Positions 8,840 through 17,987 are shown, counted from the stretch's first letter. The stretch: 64,000 bases of DNA from Lysinibacillus sp. FSL M8-0337 (GCF_038593855.1 NZ_CP151996.1:558001-622000); one strand, 5' to 3'. Numbers and translations are program-made. Notes: generated by a model from the sequence alone, not told the origin.

Positions 8840-10111
8840 ATGACGAAATCAATTTGTGTCGTTGGACTTGGCTATATCGGATTACCAACGGCTGTAATGT
8901 TTGCCAACCACGGCATAAAAGTACATGGGGTGGACGTAAACCCAGCAGCAGTAAAAAGTATTCAAGAGAAAAAGCTTCATATTGAAGAAAACGGTTTACA
9001 AGAACGCCTAAACAAAGCAGTAGATGAAGGATTCTTAACAGCATCAACAACACCACAAGAAGCAGATGTTTTCATTGTAGCTGTTCCATCACCAATCAAT
9101 CCTGACAATACAGCGAATCTAGAATATGTACGTCAAGCAACGGCATCTATTGTGCCTTATGTAAGAAAAGGGAACTTAGTAATTCTTGAATCCACAGTTC
9201 CACCGAAAACAGTAGAACACATTATGCTACCAGAGCTAATTAAAGCAAACTTAGAGTTCGGTGTTGATTTATTTGTAGCGCATTCACCAGAGCGCGTAAT
9301 TCCAGGTCGTATTTTTGAAGAATTAGTGAACAACGACCGTATCGTTGGTGGGATTGATCCAGTATCTGCACAAATGACAAAAGAGCTTTACCAAACATTT
9401 GTAAATGGCACAATTCATCTAACAGATGCTACAACGGCTGAATTAGTAAAAGTAATGGAAAACACATACCGTGATGTCAATATCGCGTTTGCCAATGAAT
9501 TAGCGAAAATGGCTGAAAAATTAGACGTGAATATTTGGGAAGCAATTAAGTTTGCTAACTACCACCCACGTGTAAATGTTCACTTCCCAGGTCCTGGTGT
9601 AGGTGGTCACTGTATCGCTGTTGACCCATGGTTCCTTGTAGAGCTAGGTGGCGAACAAGCACAAATTATTCATTTGTCTCGTAATACAAATGACAGCATG
9701 CCAAGCTATACGGCACAAAGAACACAAGCCATTTTAAACGAAAACAAAATCGCAGGTGGTAAAGTAGCAGTGCTTGGACTAGCCTTCAAAGGAAACGTTG
9801 ATGATATGCGTGAAAGCCCATCAACAATCGTCATTGATGAGCTACAAAACCTAGGCTTAGAAGTGATTTCTTACGATCCGCACATTAAAGAAAACAAACA
9901 TGCTACACAAACACAAAGCTTAGAAGAAGCTACAAAAGACGCAGACATCATCGTTGTACTAACAGACCACAATGAGTTCAAAGCAATGGATGCAGCAGCT
10001 ATCACAGTGAAAACAAAAATCGTCTTCGATACGAAAAACTGCTTAAACCGTGATAAATGGCAAGAAGCTGGCTTCCAGTTCCACTTACTAGGGGATGCGA
10101 AAAACCGATGA
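8840..10111 (+). CDS. wecC: Nucleotide-sugar dehydrogenase, WecC-like (UDP-ManNAc dehydrogenase)
   Basis: A 423-residue enzyme of the UDP-glucose/GDP-mannose dehydrogenase family. The NAD-binding GLGYIG (residues 9-14) opens the protein. The catalytic Cys258 sits in GGHCIAVDPW, and the C-terminal UDP-binding domain begins near residue 305 (VAVLGLAFKGNVDD). The IAVDPWFL context and the next gene point to UDP-N-acetylmannosamine as substrate, oxidised to UDP-ManNAc uronate; other nucleotide sugars cannot be excluded. Its stop overlaps the tagA start (ATGA), so the two are co-translated. Such sugars enter teichoic acids or the secondary wall polymer that SLH domains bind. That is a reasonable role next to an S-layer gene, but inferred. 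Confidence 0.85.
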   Translation: MTKSICVVGLGYIGLPTAVMFANHGIKVHGVDVNPAAVKSIQEKKLHIEENGLQERLNKAVDEGFLTASTTPQEADVFIVAVPSPINPDNTANLEYVRQATASIVPYVRKGNLVILESTVPPKTVEHIMLPELIKANLEFGVDLFVAHSPERVIPGRIFEELVNNDRIVGGIDPVSAQMTKELYQTFVNGTIHLTDATTAELVKVMENTYRDVNIAFANELAKMAEKLDVNIWEAIKFANYHPRVNVHFPGPGVGGHCIAVDPWFLVELGGEQAQIIHLSRNTNDSMPSYTAQRTQAILNENKIAGGKVAVLGLAFKGNVDDMRESPSTIVIDELQNLGLEVISYDPHIKENKHATQTQSLEEATKDADIIVVLTDHNEFKAMDAAAITVKTKIVFDTKNCLNRDKWQEAGFQFHLLGDAKNR

Positions 10112-10824
10112 AAGAAACAGTACTTGGCATTAACGTCAATACAGAAGGTTACGATGAATTAATGGATATGGCATTCGAGCGCATTGAAAAGAAACAAAAA
10201 GCGCTCGTCGTTGCCATCAACCCAGAAAAAATTATTAAAGCAAAAGAAGACCCTGCACTAAAGAAGCTATTAAATGAAGCAGAATTTCAAATTCCAGATG
10301 GGATTGGTGTTATTCTTGCTTCTAAAATTCAAAAAGGGCAAATTCGTGAACGTGTTACAGGCGTTGATATGATGATGAAGCTTTGTGAAGAAGCAGCAAA
10401 ACGAGGCAAGCCTATTTTCCTTTATGGAGGCAAACCTGGTGTAGCTGATGCAGCACAAGCAAAGCTAAAATCACTATTTCCTTCTATTAAAATAGTCGGC
10501 ACACAGGACGGCTATGAAAAAGACGAACAGAAGGTCATTGATCGTATTAATGAAGCACAACCGGATTTACTATTTGTAGCAATGGGTAGTCCAAAACAGG
10601 AAAATTGGATTAATGCTAATCGCGACCGATTGCATCCAACGATTTATCAAGGTGTCGGTGGATCATTCGATGTGTTGGCAGGTACAGTAAAACGCGCACC
10701 AGAAATTTTCCAAAAATTTGGTCTTGAATGGTTTTACCGATTAATGAAAGAACCTAAGCGTATCAAGCGTCAAATCGCTTTACCACTTTTTTTATTGGAA
10801 GTGGCTAGGCAAAAACGTCAATAA
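10108..10824 (+). CDS. tagA: WecG/TagA/CpsF-family N-acetylmannosaminyltransferase
   Basis: A 238-residue GT26-family glycosyltransferase. The ATG at 10108 overlaps the wecC stop. Family landmarks are VVAINPEKI (about residue 33), QIPDGIG with the conserved Asp64, FLYGGKPGV, and VAMGSPKQE followed by GVGGSFDVLAGTVKRAP. TagA adds N-acetylmannosamine (WecG its uronic acid form) to a lipid-linked GlcNAc on the cytoplasmic side of the membrane, the second step of linkage-unit or wall-polymer synthesis. Co-transcription with the WecC-like dehydrogenase suggests that a ManNAc-derived sugar is the donor. The C-terminus is basic, as expected for a membrane-associated enzyme. Confidence 0.88.
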   Translation: MKETVLGINVNTEGYDELMDMAFERIEKKQKALVVAINPEKIIKAKEDPALKKLLNEAEFQIPDGIGVILASKIQKGQIRERVTGVDMMMKLCEEAAKRGKPIFLYGGKPGVADAAQAKLKSLFPSIKIVGTQDGYEKDEQKVIDRINEAQPDLLFVAMGSPKQENWINANRDRLHPTIYQGVGGSFDVLAGTVKRAPEIFQKFGLEWFYRLMKEPKRIKRQIALPLFLLEVARQKRQ

Positions 10825-10942
10825 TTTTTAAAAAATGGTATTGTCGTTTTAATTTGAAAGTGTTAGACTGTAGGTGTATAGGAATTTCCTCTATGAAATA
10901 AATAGAATTCCCTGCAAGGAAACAACGGTTGGTAGCCCAAGC

Positions 10943-10980
10943 GAAAAAAGCTCAAGCATTTATATGCTTGAGCTTTTTTC
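10943..10980 (+). terminator. Terminator after tagA
   Basis: GAAAAAAGCTCAAGCA pairs with TGCTTGAGCTTTTTTC and works in both directions. The 100 bases before it contain a second possible hairpin (GGAAT...ATTCC near 10880-10912) of unknown role. Confidence 0.85.
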
Positions 10981-11178
10981 GTTCCCTGATTTAACTTAAT
11001 TATCCATTATTTTATAAGATTCTAGAAAATATGAACAAGGAATGATAGAAAATTAGATTTTGTTGGTAAAGTTGCATATTTTCACTTGAAAAAAACTGTT
11101 GGATAAACGACAATGGTAAAAGAGAGTTCGATGTCCACTATTTTCCGGAAACCAATTAGTAATTTTCCCAAAATATGA

Positions 11179-11207
11179 TTGACAACTTTTAGGGATACAA
11201 CTATACT
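11179..11207 (+). promoter_or_regulatory. Strong sigma-A promoter of the active S-layer gene
   Basis: A perfect TTGACA (11179-11184), a 17-base spacer and TATACT (11202-11207) lie 78 bases before the S-layer ATG. A weaker second promoter, TTGAAA (11096-11101) with GACAAT 17 bases on, lies upstream. A long leader and an AGAGGAGGA ribosome binding site fit a highly expressed lattice protein. Confidence 0.8.
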
Positions 11208-11285
11208 TTTATGTGTAGTTGTTTATTTACTACATAACTATGTAGTAGAGACATAATTTTTGAACTTAGAGGAGGAAATTTTTCT

Positions 11286-14200
11286 ATGGCTAACCAACCA
11301 AAGAAATACAAAAAATTCGTAGCTACGGCTGCAACGGCTACTTTAGTAGCTTCTGCTATCGTACCAGTGGCTTCTGCAGCAGGATTCTCAGATGTAGCAG
11401 GTAACGACCACGAAGTAGCAATCAACGCACTTGCTGATGCAGGTATCATCAATGGATACGCTGACGGCTCATTCAAACCAAACCAAACAATTAACCGCGG
11501 TCAAGTGGTTAAATTATTAGGTCGTTATTTAGAAGCTCAAGGCCAAGAAATTCCAGCTGACTGGAATTCAAAACAACGCTTCAACGATCTACCAGTAACA
11601 GCTGAAGCAGAACTAGTAAAATATGCTGCTCTTGCAAAAGATGCAGGCGTATTCAACGGTTCAAACGGCAACTTAAACGCTTCACAAACAATGCAACGTC
11701 AACAAATGGCAGTAGTTTTAGTACGTGCTATTAAAGAAATCGCTGGCGTAGATTTAGTGGAAGAGTACAAAAAAGCGAACTTCGTAACAGAAATTGGTGA
11801 CTTAGACAAAGCTTACTCTGCAGAACAACGCACAGCGATCGTTGCTTTAGAATATGCGGGTATTACAAATGTTGCTCACTTCAACCCAGGTAACAGCGTA
11901 ACACGCGGACAATTCGCTTCATTCTTATACCGCACAATCGAAAACGTTGTAAACAACCCAGAAGCTGGTGTTGCAGCAGTAAAAGCAATCAACAACACAA
12001 CTGTTGAAGTAACATTCGACGAAGAAGTAGACAACGTACAAGCTCTTAACTTCTTAATCTCTGATTTAGAAGTGAAAAACGCAGCTGTTAAATTAACAAA
12101 CAAAAAAGTGGTTGTATTAACAACTGCTGCTCAAACAGCTGACAAAGAGTACACTGTATCTCTTGGCGAAGAAAAAATCGGTACATTCAAAGGTATCGCA
12201 GCTGTAGTTCCTACTAAAGTAGATTTAGTAGAAAAATCAGTTCAAGGTAAACTTGGCCAACAAGTAACACTTAAAGCACAAGTAACAGTTGCTGAAGGTC
12301 AAACAAAAGCTGGTATTCCAGTAACTTTCTTCATCCCAGGTTCTGCTAATGGCGTGAAAACTCCAGTAACAGTTGAAGCTGTAACAAACGAAGAAGGTAT
12401 CGCAACTTACTCTTACACTCGTTATGCTGCAACAAACGACACTGTAACTGTATACGCAAACGGTGACCGTTCTAAATTCTCAACTGGTTATGTATTCTGG
12501 GCAGTTGACCAAACTTTAGAAATCACTGAAGTAACTACTGGTGCTACTATCAACAACGGCGCTAACAAAACTTACAAAGTTACTTACAAACACCCAGAAA
12601 CTGGTAAACCAGTATCAGGTAAAGTACTTAACGTTTCAGTAAAAGAAAACATTGACGTAACTGTTGATAAATTACAAAACGTTACAGTTAATGGTCTTGC
12701 TGTAGTACAAACAAGCGATAACAACACACGTGCTGCACAAATCACAACTGATTCTAAAGGTGAAGCTACATTCACAGTTTCAGGTTCTAACGCTGAAGTA
12801 ACTCCAGTTGTATTTGAAGCAACTCCAGTAACAGTTACTAACACAAATGGTACAGTAACAACAACTGGCTACACTCAAAAATACACTGCTGATACGTTAC
12901 AAGCTTCTGCTGCGAAAGTAACATTCGGTGCTGTTCAAGCTGCTTACACACTTGAAGTAACGCGTGATGGTGGCGAAGTGGCAGCAACTGGTGTTGAAAA
13001 CGGCCGTAAATATAACTTAGTAGTGAAAGATAAAGATGGTAAATTAGCTGCTAACGAAACAGTAAACGTTGCATTTAACGAAGATATTGATGGCGTAATC
13101 TCTACAGTGACTTCTGCACAATTCGTAAAAGTAGAAAACGATAAACAAGTTGGTTACGAAGGTAAAAAAATCACTGTTAAAACAAATTCTAAAGGTGAAG
13201 CAAGCTTCGTAATTTCAAGCAATGATATAAACACTTACGCTACACCAATCGCTTGGATTGATATCAATAACCAAAGCGCTAAAGATGCAAACTTAGACAA
13301 AGGTGAACCATCTGCAGTTGCACCAATTTCATACTTCCAAGCTGAATATTTAGATGGTTCTAAATTAGTATCTTACAAAGGTACAACTACAACTGAAACT
13401 GATAAATTCGCTGGTGGCGAAATTGCAACATTCAAAGTACAACTTACAAACCAAAGTGGTAAAGTAGTTAAAAACTCTGGTTACACAACACCAAATGTTT
13501 CTTACACTGTTTACAACACTGGTGCTAATAATGTAAAAGTTGGTACTGTAGAAATCGCTCCAAACCGTGTGCATACAGTAGTTGCGCCAAGTGGTGAAAT
13601 TACTGTTACTACTGTAGATGGTAAGTCTTCTTCTGTAAAAGTTCTTGCTACTGGTGTAGCTAAACAAACGAACGGTAACAAAGAATTTGCATTCACTTCT
13701 AAAGAAGCAACTGCAACATTCACAGCTACTAATGAAGTATCTAATCCATACACTGGTGTAGTTAAAGCATACGATACTGACAAGAAAACAATTACATTTG
13801 CAGGTAAAGATGCTGTTAAATATGCAGGTGAGACAGGTAAAACTTATCAATACCGTGGTGTTGGTAACACTCCTATCGCAAATGCAACTGCATTTATTAA
13901 TGAATTAAAGAAATATGGTTCAACTACTGCTGTTACTGTAACTTATGAAGTGAAAGATGATGTAGTTTCATTCTATATTGTTAGCACAGCTACTGGTACT
14001 GGTCCAGTTGATGAAACTGTTACTACTCCAGCTGCAACTCATACAGGTGCAATCACTTTAACTTCTACAGGAGTTGGTAATAGTATTACTACTGTAGATG
14101 TATCTACTAATACAGAATCATTATTAGTTTCATTAAATGATGCTGATTTAAATGTAAGCAAAACAGCTATTGATACTGCTACTGTAGCTCTTACAGATGG

Positions 14201-15047
14201 TACAAATGCTCCTCTTACACTTACTTTAGTAGAAACTGGTCTTGATACTGGTATCTTTACTACTACTGTACAAACTGGTACGTTAAAATCTTTAGCTGCT
14301 GGAACTTTAACAGTTACTTATAATGATGCTAAAAATGCAAGTGGTAATGCACAAACTATTACTAAAACTATTGCATTGAAAAAAGCAGTTGGTACAATCA
14401 CTTCAGGTACATTTACACAAGCTATTCCAGTATCAGCTGCAACTTCTGCTGAATACTCTTCTAAAGCAATTGCTGCAGACTATACATTTGCTTCAGGTGA
14501 AACATTCAGCTTAGATATTGATGCTGCTGGTGTACAAGTAATTAACTTAGCTGGTAAAACTGGTGCTCAAGGTGTAGCTGCTGCTATTAATGCAGCATTC
14601 CCTGGAACTGCAACAGTATCTAATGACAAAGTAGTAATCAAATCTACTACAACAGGTCCAACTTCTCAAGTAGCAATTACTTTAAGTACTGTTTCACAAG
14701 TGTTAAATGCTTCTGAAGCTGGTAAAGCTGCTGTTACATCTGGCACTGCTGCTACACAAACATTCACAATTTCTCAACTTGCTGTTGGCGAAAAAGTGGT
14801 TATTGATGGTGTAGAATACACTGCTGTAGCATTCGGTACTACAACAACTCCAACAACATTTGTTGCTGAATCTATTGCTGGAACTTTAGATTCTGTTACA
14901 AACCAAGCAACTGCTCTTGCAGCTGCAATTACAGCTAATACTGCAGATAAATTCAGTGCAACTGCTGCTGGTGCTTTAATTACTTTAACTTCTACTGAAG
15001 CACCAACTGGTACTTTAATTACAGCTCCAGTAATTACTTTAAAATAA
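11286..15047 (+). CDS. S-layer protein with three SLH repeats (expressed copy)
   Basis: A 1253-residue exported protein. Residues 1-31 are a signal peptide ending VASA. Three SLH repeats follow (about 33-90, 95-155, 165-225), with the diagnostic blocks FKPNQTINRGQ, MQRQQMAVVL and FNPGNSVTRGQ. The rest is Thr/Val/Ala-rich beta-sandwich sequence with Ig-like segments (for example near 310-400). SLH repeats bind a pyruvylated secondary wall polymer; the C-terminal part builds the lattice. Codon use is simple and repetitive, as in highly expressed genes. Positions 11678-12919 recur inverted at 19857-21098 in a silent gene. Similarity continues more weakly to about residue 820, after which the C-termini are unrelated. 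A terminator follows. Confidence 0.93.
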   Translation: MANQPKKYKKFVATAATATLVASAIVPVASAAGFSDVAGNDHEVAINALADAGIINGYADGSFKPNQTINRGQVVKLLGRYLEAQGQEIPADWNSKQRFNDLPVTAEAELVKYAALAKDAGVFNGSNGNLNASQTMQRQQMAVVLVRAIKEIAGVDLVEEYKKANFVTEIGDLDKAYSAEQRTAIVALEYAGITNVAHFNPGNSVTRGQFASFLYRTIENVVNNPEAGVAAVKAINNTTVEVTFDEEVDNVQALNFLISDLEVKNAAVKLTNKKVVVLTTAAQTADKEYTVSLGEEKIGTFKGIAAVVPTKVDLVEKSVQGKLGQQVTLKAQVTVAEGQTKAGIPVTFFIPGSANGVKTPVTVEAVTNEEGIATYSYTRYAATNDTVTVYANGDRSKFSTGYVFWAVDQTLEITEVTTGATINNGANKTYKVTYKHPETGKPVSGKVLNVSVKENIDVTVDKLQNVTVNGLAVVQTSDNNTRAAQITTDSKGEATFTVSGSNAEVTPVVFEATPVTVTNTNGTVTTTGYTQKYTADTLQASAAKVTFGAVQAAYTLEVTRDGGEVAATGVENGRKYNLVVKDKDGKLAANETVNVAFNEDIDGVISTVTSAQFVKVENDKQVGYEGKKITVKTNSKGEASFVISSNDINTYATPIAWIDINNQSAKDANLDKGEPSAVAPISYFQAEYLDGSKLVSYKGTTTTETDKFAGGEIATFKVQLTNQSGKVVKNSGYTTPNVSYTVYNTGANNVKVGTVEIAPNRVHTVVAPSGEITVTTVDGKSSSVKVLATGVAKQTNGNKEFAFTSKEATATFTATNEVSNPYTGVVKAYDTDKKTITFAGKDAVKYAGETGKTYQYRGVGNTPIANATAFINELKKYGSTTAVTVTYEVKDDVVSFYIVSTATGTGPVDETVTTPAATHTGAITLTSTGVGNSITTVDVSTNTESLLVSLNDADLNVSKTAIDTATVALTDGTNAPLTLTLVETGLDTGIFTTTVQTGTLKSLAAGTLTVTYNDAKNASGNAQTITKTIALKKAVGTITSGTFTQAIPVSAATSAEYSSKAIAADYTFASGETFSLDIDAAGVQVINLAGKTGAQGVAAAINAAFPGTATVSNDKVVIKSTTTGPTSQVAITLSTVSQVLNASEAGKAAVTSGTAATQTFTISQLAVGEKVVIDGVEYTAVAFGTTTTPTTFVAESIAGTLDSVTNQATALAAAITANTADKFSATAAGALITLTSTEAPTGTLITAPVITLK
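11678..12919 (+). repeat. 1242-bp inverted repeat, copy in the active S-layer gene
   Basis: This block matches the reverse complement of 19857-21098 with no length difference. The differences I found by eye are four bases at 11753-11762. It starts at CGCTTCACAAACAATG inside the second SLH repeat and ends at GCGAAAGT, about 540 codons into the gene. Confidence 0.9.
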
Positions 15048-15103
15048 TTAGAGTATCCTATGTACTCAAATAATTTGGATGTTAATTAATCTGAATATGA
15101 AAT

Positions 15104-15138
15104 GGCTCTATGAAGTGAAATCTTCATAGGGCTTTTTT
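15104..15138 (+). terminator. Terminator of the S-layer gene
   Basis: GCTCTATGAAG pairs with CTTCATAGGGC and is followed by TTTTTT. Confidence 0.85.
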
Positions 15139-15199
15139 GTATATTTGAAACCCCTATGCAGGTATTCCGGAAAGATTTTAGCTATAGACAACAAAAAAA

Positions 15200-15897
15200 C
15201 TCCAATCGTACAATAAAATCAGGTCTAGTCAACCGACTTTGTACGAAAGGAGCTCCAAATGGATAGTAAAAGTTTAGCACATACAACATGGAATTGTAAG
15301 TACCATATCGTTTTTGTACCTAAATATAGAAGACAAGTAATTTATCGTCAAATCAAAGCAGAAATAGGAAAAATACTACGTCAGTTATGTGAAAGAAAAG
15401 GTGTAGAAATTGTAGAAGCAACGGCGTGTTCGAATCATATATATATGTTGGTGAAGATTCCTCCCAAACTAAGTGTATCTGCTTTTATGGGCTATTTAAA
15501 AGGGAAAAGTAGCGTCATGATTTTCAATCGGCATGATAGTTTAAAGTACCAATTGGGCAATCGCCAATTTTGGTGTCGTGGATACCTAGTAGATACAGTT
15601 AGTCGAAATCAAAAAGTGATTCACAAATATATCAAAAAACAATTACAAGAAGATTTACGCTATGATCAAATGTCAATAAATGAGATTATTGACCCTTTAA
15701 ATTGTGAATAAATTAACTGGAAGAAGAAAAAAGTCAGCCGCTTTAGCGGTTTGTAGAAAGAAGAAATTATGGTTGGCGGACCTTTCAGAGTGTCGTTAGA
15801 CATAAGATATATAAATAGCGTTTACGCGTAAAGAAACCCACCAGTTTTACTGGTGGGTTCAGACTGTAGACAAAGTCGATTTTTTCGACTTTGTCTA
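15200..15897 (+). mobile_element. IS200-like insertion sequence, probably inactive
   Basis: It comprises a single transposase gene with hairpins at both sides. The left hairpin (15200-15252) has arms CTCC-aa-TCGTACAA and TTGTACGA-aa-GGAG, so the transposase ribosome binding site GGAG lies in the right arm. This RNA structure could repress translation, as known for IS200. On the right are hairpins at 15835-15859 and 15867-15897. Exact ends are uncertain because IS200 makes no target duplication. It lies between the two opposed S-layer genes. Confidence 0.65.
15259..15711 (+). CDS. tnpA: IS200/IS605-family TnpA with altered HUH motif
   Basis: A 150-residue Y1 transposase similar along its whole length to IS200 TnpA: YHIVFVPKYRRQ, then IPPKLSVSAFMGYLKGKS, FWCRGYLVDTVSRN and KYIKKQLQED. 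The candidate nucleophile Tyr124 is present. The metal-binding HUH motif, normally His-x-His before MLV or LLV, reads His60-Ile61-Tyr62 (CAT ATA TAT). The second His is therefore lost, and the preceding residues (ACSN) also differ from the usual MPDH. The reading frame is otherwise intact, so inactivation would be by point mutation. Family members cut and join single-stranded DNA. Confidence 0.85.
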   Translation: MDSKSLAHTTWNCKYHIVFVPKYRRQVIYRQIKAEIGKILRQLCERKGVEIVEATACSNHIYMLVKIPPKLSVSAFMGYLKGKSSVMIFNRHDSLKYQLGNRQFWCRGYLVDTVSRNQKVIHKYIKKQLQEDLRYDQMSINEIIDPLNCE

Positions 15898-16079
15898 TTA
15901 TTTTTAAATTAGGCAGTTATAAGTACAGTTCTTTTTAGATTTTCCAAACCCTTAATTTTCAAGGATTCAGAAAAATATTTAAACATAGAAAAACTAAAAT
16001 CAAATGCCCACATATGATAACTTTTTGTTACGAATTTAGTTTGTCGACACTCTGAACCCACCAGTTTTACTGGTGGGTT
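15784..16079. repeat. Cluster of hairpins and a 12-bp inverted repeat
   Basis: An identical hairpin (AACCCACCAGT/ACTGGTGGGTT) occurs at 15835-15859 and 16055-16079. A 13-bp stem lies at 15867-15897. TTCAGAGTGTCG at 15784-15795 recurs inverted at 16045-16056. No gene is seen between 15712 and 16150. Some of these are IS200 end structures; the rest are unexplained. Confidence 0.7.
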
Positions 16080-16150
16080 TTTAACAGAAAGCTTTTACAT
16101 TGGTATAATTTATTATTTTTTTGAATAAATATTCGCTAGGTATTCTATTC

Positions 16151-17041
16151 TCATTTCAATTTCTTCATAGCCGACCTTAAATCATCTACTTTCAAATGTT
16201 GATAGCGTGCAGTGGAACGGGAATCAGTATGACCTAATAGAGTTGCGATATAATGTTGGTCTACACCGAGTAGTGTTAAGTGTGTTGCGGTACAGTGACG
16301 AATCACATGGGGGGTTAATCGTTTTGTAATATTGCATTGGGCGCCAATTTTTTTTAATTTGATTCGGATTTCTACGCCGCTAATGGGCATATTACGGCTT
16401 ACGGGAGAGGGAAATAAATAATCTGATCCGTTGTCTTTTGTTTTCTGTAAATATTCCGCTAATATTTTTTGTAGTTTTGGATGTAGGGGTAAGTGAAGAT
16501 CTCTGCCACCTTTAATCCGTGGAAAGTATATTTTATTATTTTTTATATCAACATTTTCCTTTAACAACGTTCGAGCAGCCGTAATTCTAGAACCCGTATA
16601 ATAGAGTAAGCTGATTAATACATAGTAAAACTCGGAGTACTTTTTCGCTGTAGCCAACACTAATGCCATTTCTTCCATATCTAGAATTTCGGGTAACGGC
16701 ACATACACATTTCGAGTGGATATACCAATCGTTGGATCAACTTTAAAGTTCAACTCTATCACAAGAAATTTGAAAAATGCCTTCACACCGTAAAAATATC
16801 TACTAATCGAATTTGGTTTATAATCCTGATTGCCTAAAAAATCTAGATATTCTAGAATATCATCCTTCGATATTTCCTCTGTTAAAATATGACCATCGTA
16901 TAATTGATAAATAAAGGACGAGAACTTTTTTATATCATTTTCATAGCCAATAATGGTTTCTTGTGAATAGTACTTTCTTTTTAAATGTTGAAGAAATTTT
17001 TTAGAGTACTTAGGCAAATCAAAGTCAGAATGGATAATCAA
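16151..17041 (-). CDS. Tyrosine recombinase (XerC/D-like integrase)
   Basis: A 296-residue tyrosine recombinase with an N-terminal SAM-like DNA-binding domain (about 12-100) and a C-terminal catalytic domain. All catalytic residues are present: Arg152 (TGSR), Lys177 (IKGGR), His245 and Arg248 (HVIRH), His271 (LLGH), and the nucleophile Tyr280 (ARYQH). The start is TTG at 17041, 11 bases after AGGAG. It follows the XRE regulator by 21 bases, so the two form an operon. It cuts and rejoins DNA at specific sites. Its position inside the segment bounded by inverted S-layer repeats suggests, but does not prove, a role in rearranging that locus. No phage genes are nearby. Confidence 0.9.
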   Translation of the reverse strand: MIIHSDFDLPKYSKKFLQHLKRKYYSQETIIGYENDIKKFSSFIYQLYDGHILTEEISKDDILEYLDFLGNQDYKPNSISRYFYGVKAFFKFLVIELNFKVDPTIGISTRNVYVPLPEILDMEEMALVLATAKKYSEFYYVLISLLYYTGSRITAARTLLKENVDIKNNKIYFPRIKGGRDLHLPLHPKLQKILAEYLQKTKDNGSDYLFPSPVSRNMPISGVEIRIKLKKIGAQCNITKRLTPHVIRHCTATHLTLLGVDQHYIATLLGHTDSRSTARYQHLKVDDLRSAMKKLK

Positions 17042-17062
17042 AGAGATATCAGCTCCTTCTCG

Positions 17063-17908
17063 TTAGCTAATGTGTTCTTGAATATCTTGCATTGTATTGT
17101 GCTGCTCGTAATTATGAACAAACCAACTTAATTTCGTATCACAATAGTTTAAATCTAATGAAAGTAACTCTTTTTGTACGAGGTAGTCATGTTGTTGGCG
17201 ATAGGACATATTAGGACTTAACCATAAAATATTAACGATTTTCTGTGGTTCACGAATATGCTGTAAATATTCCTCCGTTTGATAATAAAGGGAACAATCC
17301 CCTAACCAACTTTCAAAAAGTGTGCGTTGTCTTCTATCAGCATGGAGTAGTTGAAGCTGCAATATATGATGCTCTACTTGTAATTGAAAATAGATTGGCT
17401 CACTAGATAAGTTGATATAGCCCTTGAAGCTTTTATCTTGTTCAACTTCTTCACTGTCAGAAAACCAAGCATTCTTTATTTTCGTAATACTTCGTTTTAT
17501 ATCTGAAAGCTCGTAGGGAGTCAACAAATGATAAAGCGTTTGTTGAATTTGCTCCTTAAAGTCTTCAATCATTGAACAACGTATATCTTCATTTAATTTC
17601 AGTAATAAATTGTTTAACTCCATTATTTCATTTGTTAAAGGGGGAGGCGTTTCACTAGAAGAACTATGAATGGCAGGAATAGTTTGCAACTGTAAGTCAA
17701 CTAATTCTGCAAAAGACACATCAAAAAAATCTGCATACTTTTGCAATACTTTTTCAGATGCTTTCCTCGTCCCTTTTTCTATAAAGCCTACATAACTGTG
17801 CGAAATACCTAATAAATCTGCCAATGCAGCAAGCGTTAGATGATGTTTGTGGCGTAGCATTTTTAGTCGATTTCCTAAAGCAATGGCTTGTCCATCTTTG
17901 TTCTTCAT
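17063..17908 (-). CDS. XRE-family transcriptional regulator
   Basis: A 281-residue protein. Residues 12-68 form a Cro/CI-type helix-turn-helix (LKMLRHKHHLTLAALADLLG, then SYVGFIEKG). The C-terminal 200 residues are unrecognised and contain no peptidase or TPR motif I can identify. An AAAGGGGCGTGAG site precedes the ATG. It is the first gene of an operon with the tyrosine recombinase, so it probably controls recombinase expression, perhaps through the palindrome at 17988-17999. Confidence 0.85.
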   Translation of the reverse strand: MKNKDGQAIALGNRLKMLRHKHHLTLAALADLLGISHSYVGFIEKGTRKASEKVLQKYADFFDVSFAELVDLQLQTIPAIHSSSSETPPPLTNEIMELNNLLLKLNEDIRCSMIEDFKEQIQQTLYHLLTPYELSDIKRSITKIKNAWFSDSEEVEQDKSFKGYINLSSEPIYFQLQVEHHILQLQLLHADRRQRTLFESWLGDCSLYYQTEEYLQHIREPQKIVNILWLSPNMSYRQQHDYLVQKELLSLDLNYCDTKLSWFVHNYEQHNTMQDIQEHIS

Positions 17909-17987
17909 TTTCTCACGCCCCTTTCTAAACTATCTTCCATTAGTGCATTCTTTATAAAAGGACTAGTAAAATTAATGTTGGAACTAT

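Noticed and set aside
10861..10942. c-di-GMP or T-box riboswitch between tagA and the S-layer gene
   Set aside because: A hairpin and a GGTTGGTAGCCC segment are present, but the conserved core sequences of those classes are missing, and the S-layer promoter lies downstream of the terminator.
12584..12844. Antisense open frame of 86 codons inside the S-layer gene (identical copy at 19932-20192)
   Set aside because: It is a mirror of the highly biased S-layer codon usage. Its perfect duplication only reflects the inverted repeat.
13365..13850. 161-codon antisense frame in the S-layer gene, rich in Cys, Ser and Phe
   Set aside because: Composition is typical of the complement of a repetitive Thr/Val/Lys gene; no ribosome binding site or known domain.
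15900..16150. Hidden gene between the IS200 element and the recombinase
   Set aside because: No frame with a ribosome binding site in either direction; only hairpins and AT-rich DNA.
16151..17908. Prophage remnant
   Set aside because: An integrase and an XRE gene could suggest one, but there are no structural, lysis or replication genes and no duplicated attachment site was found.
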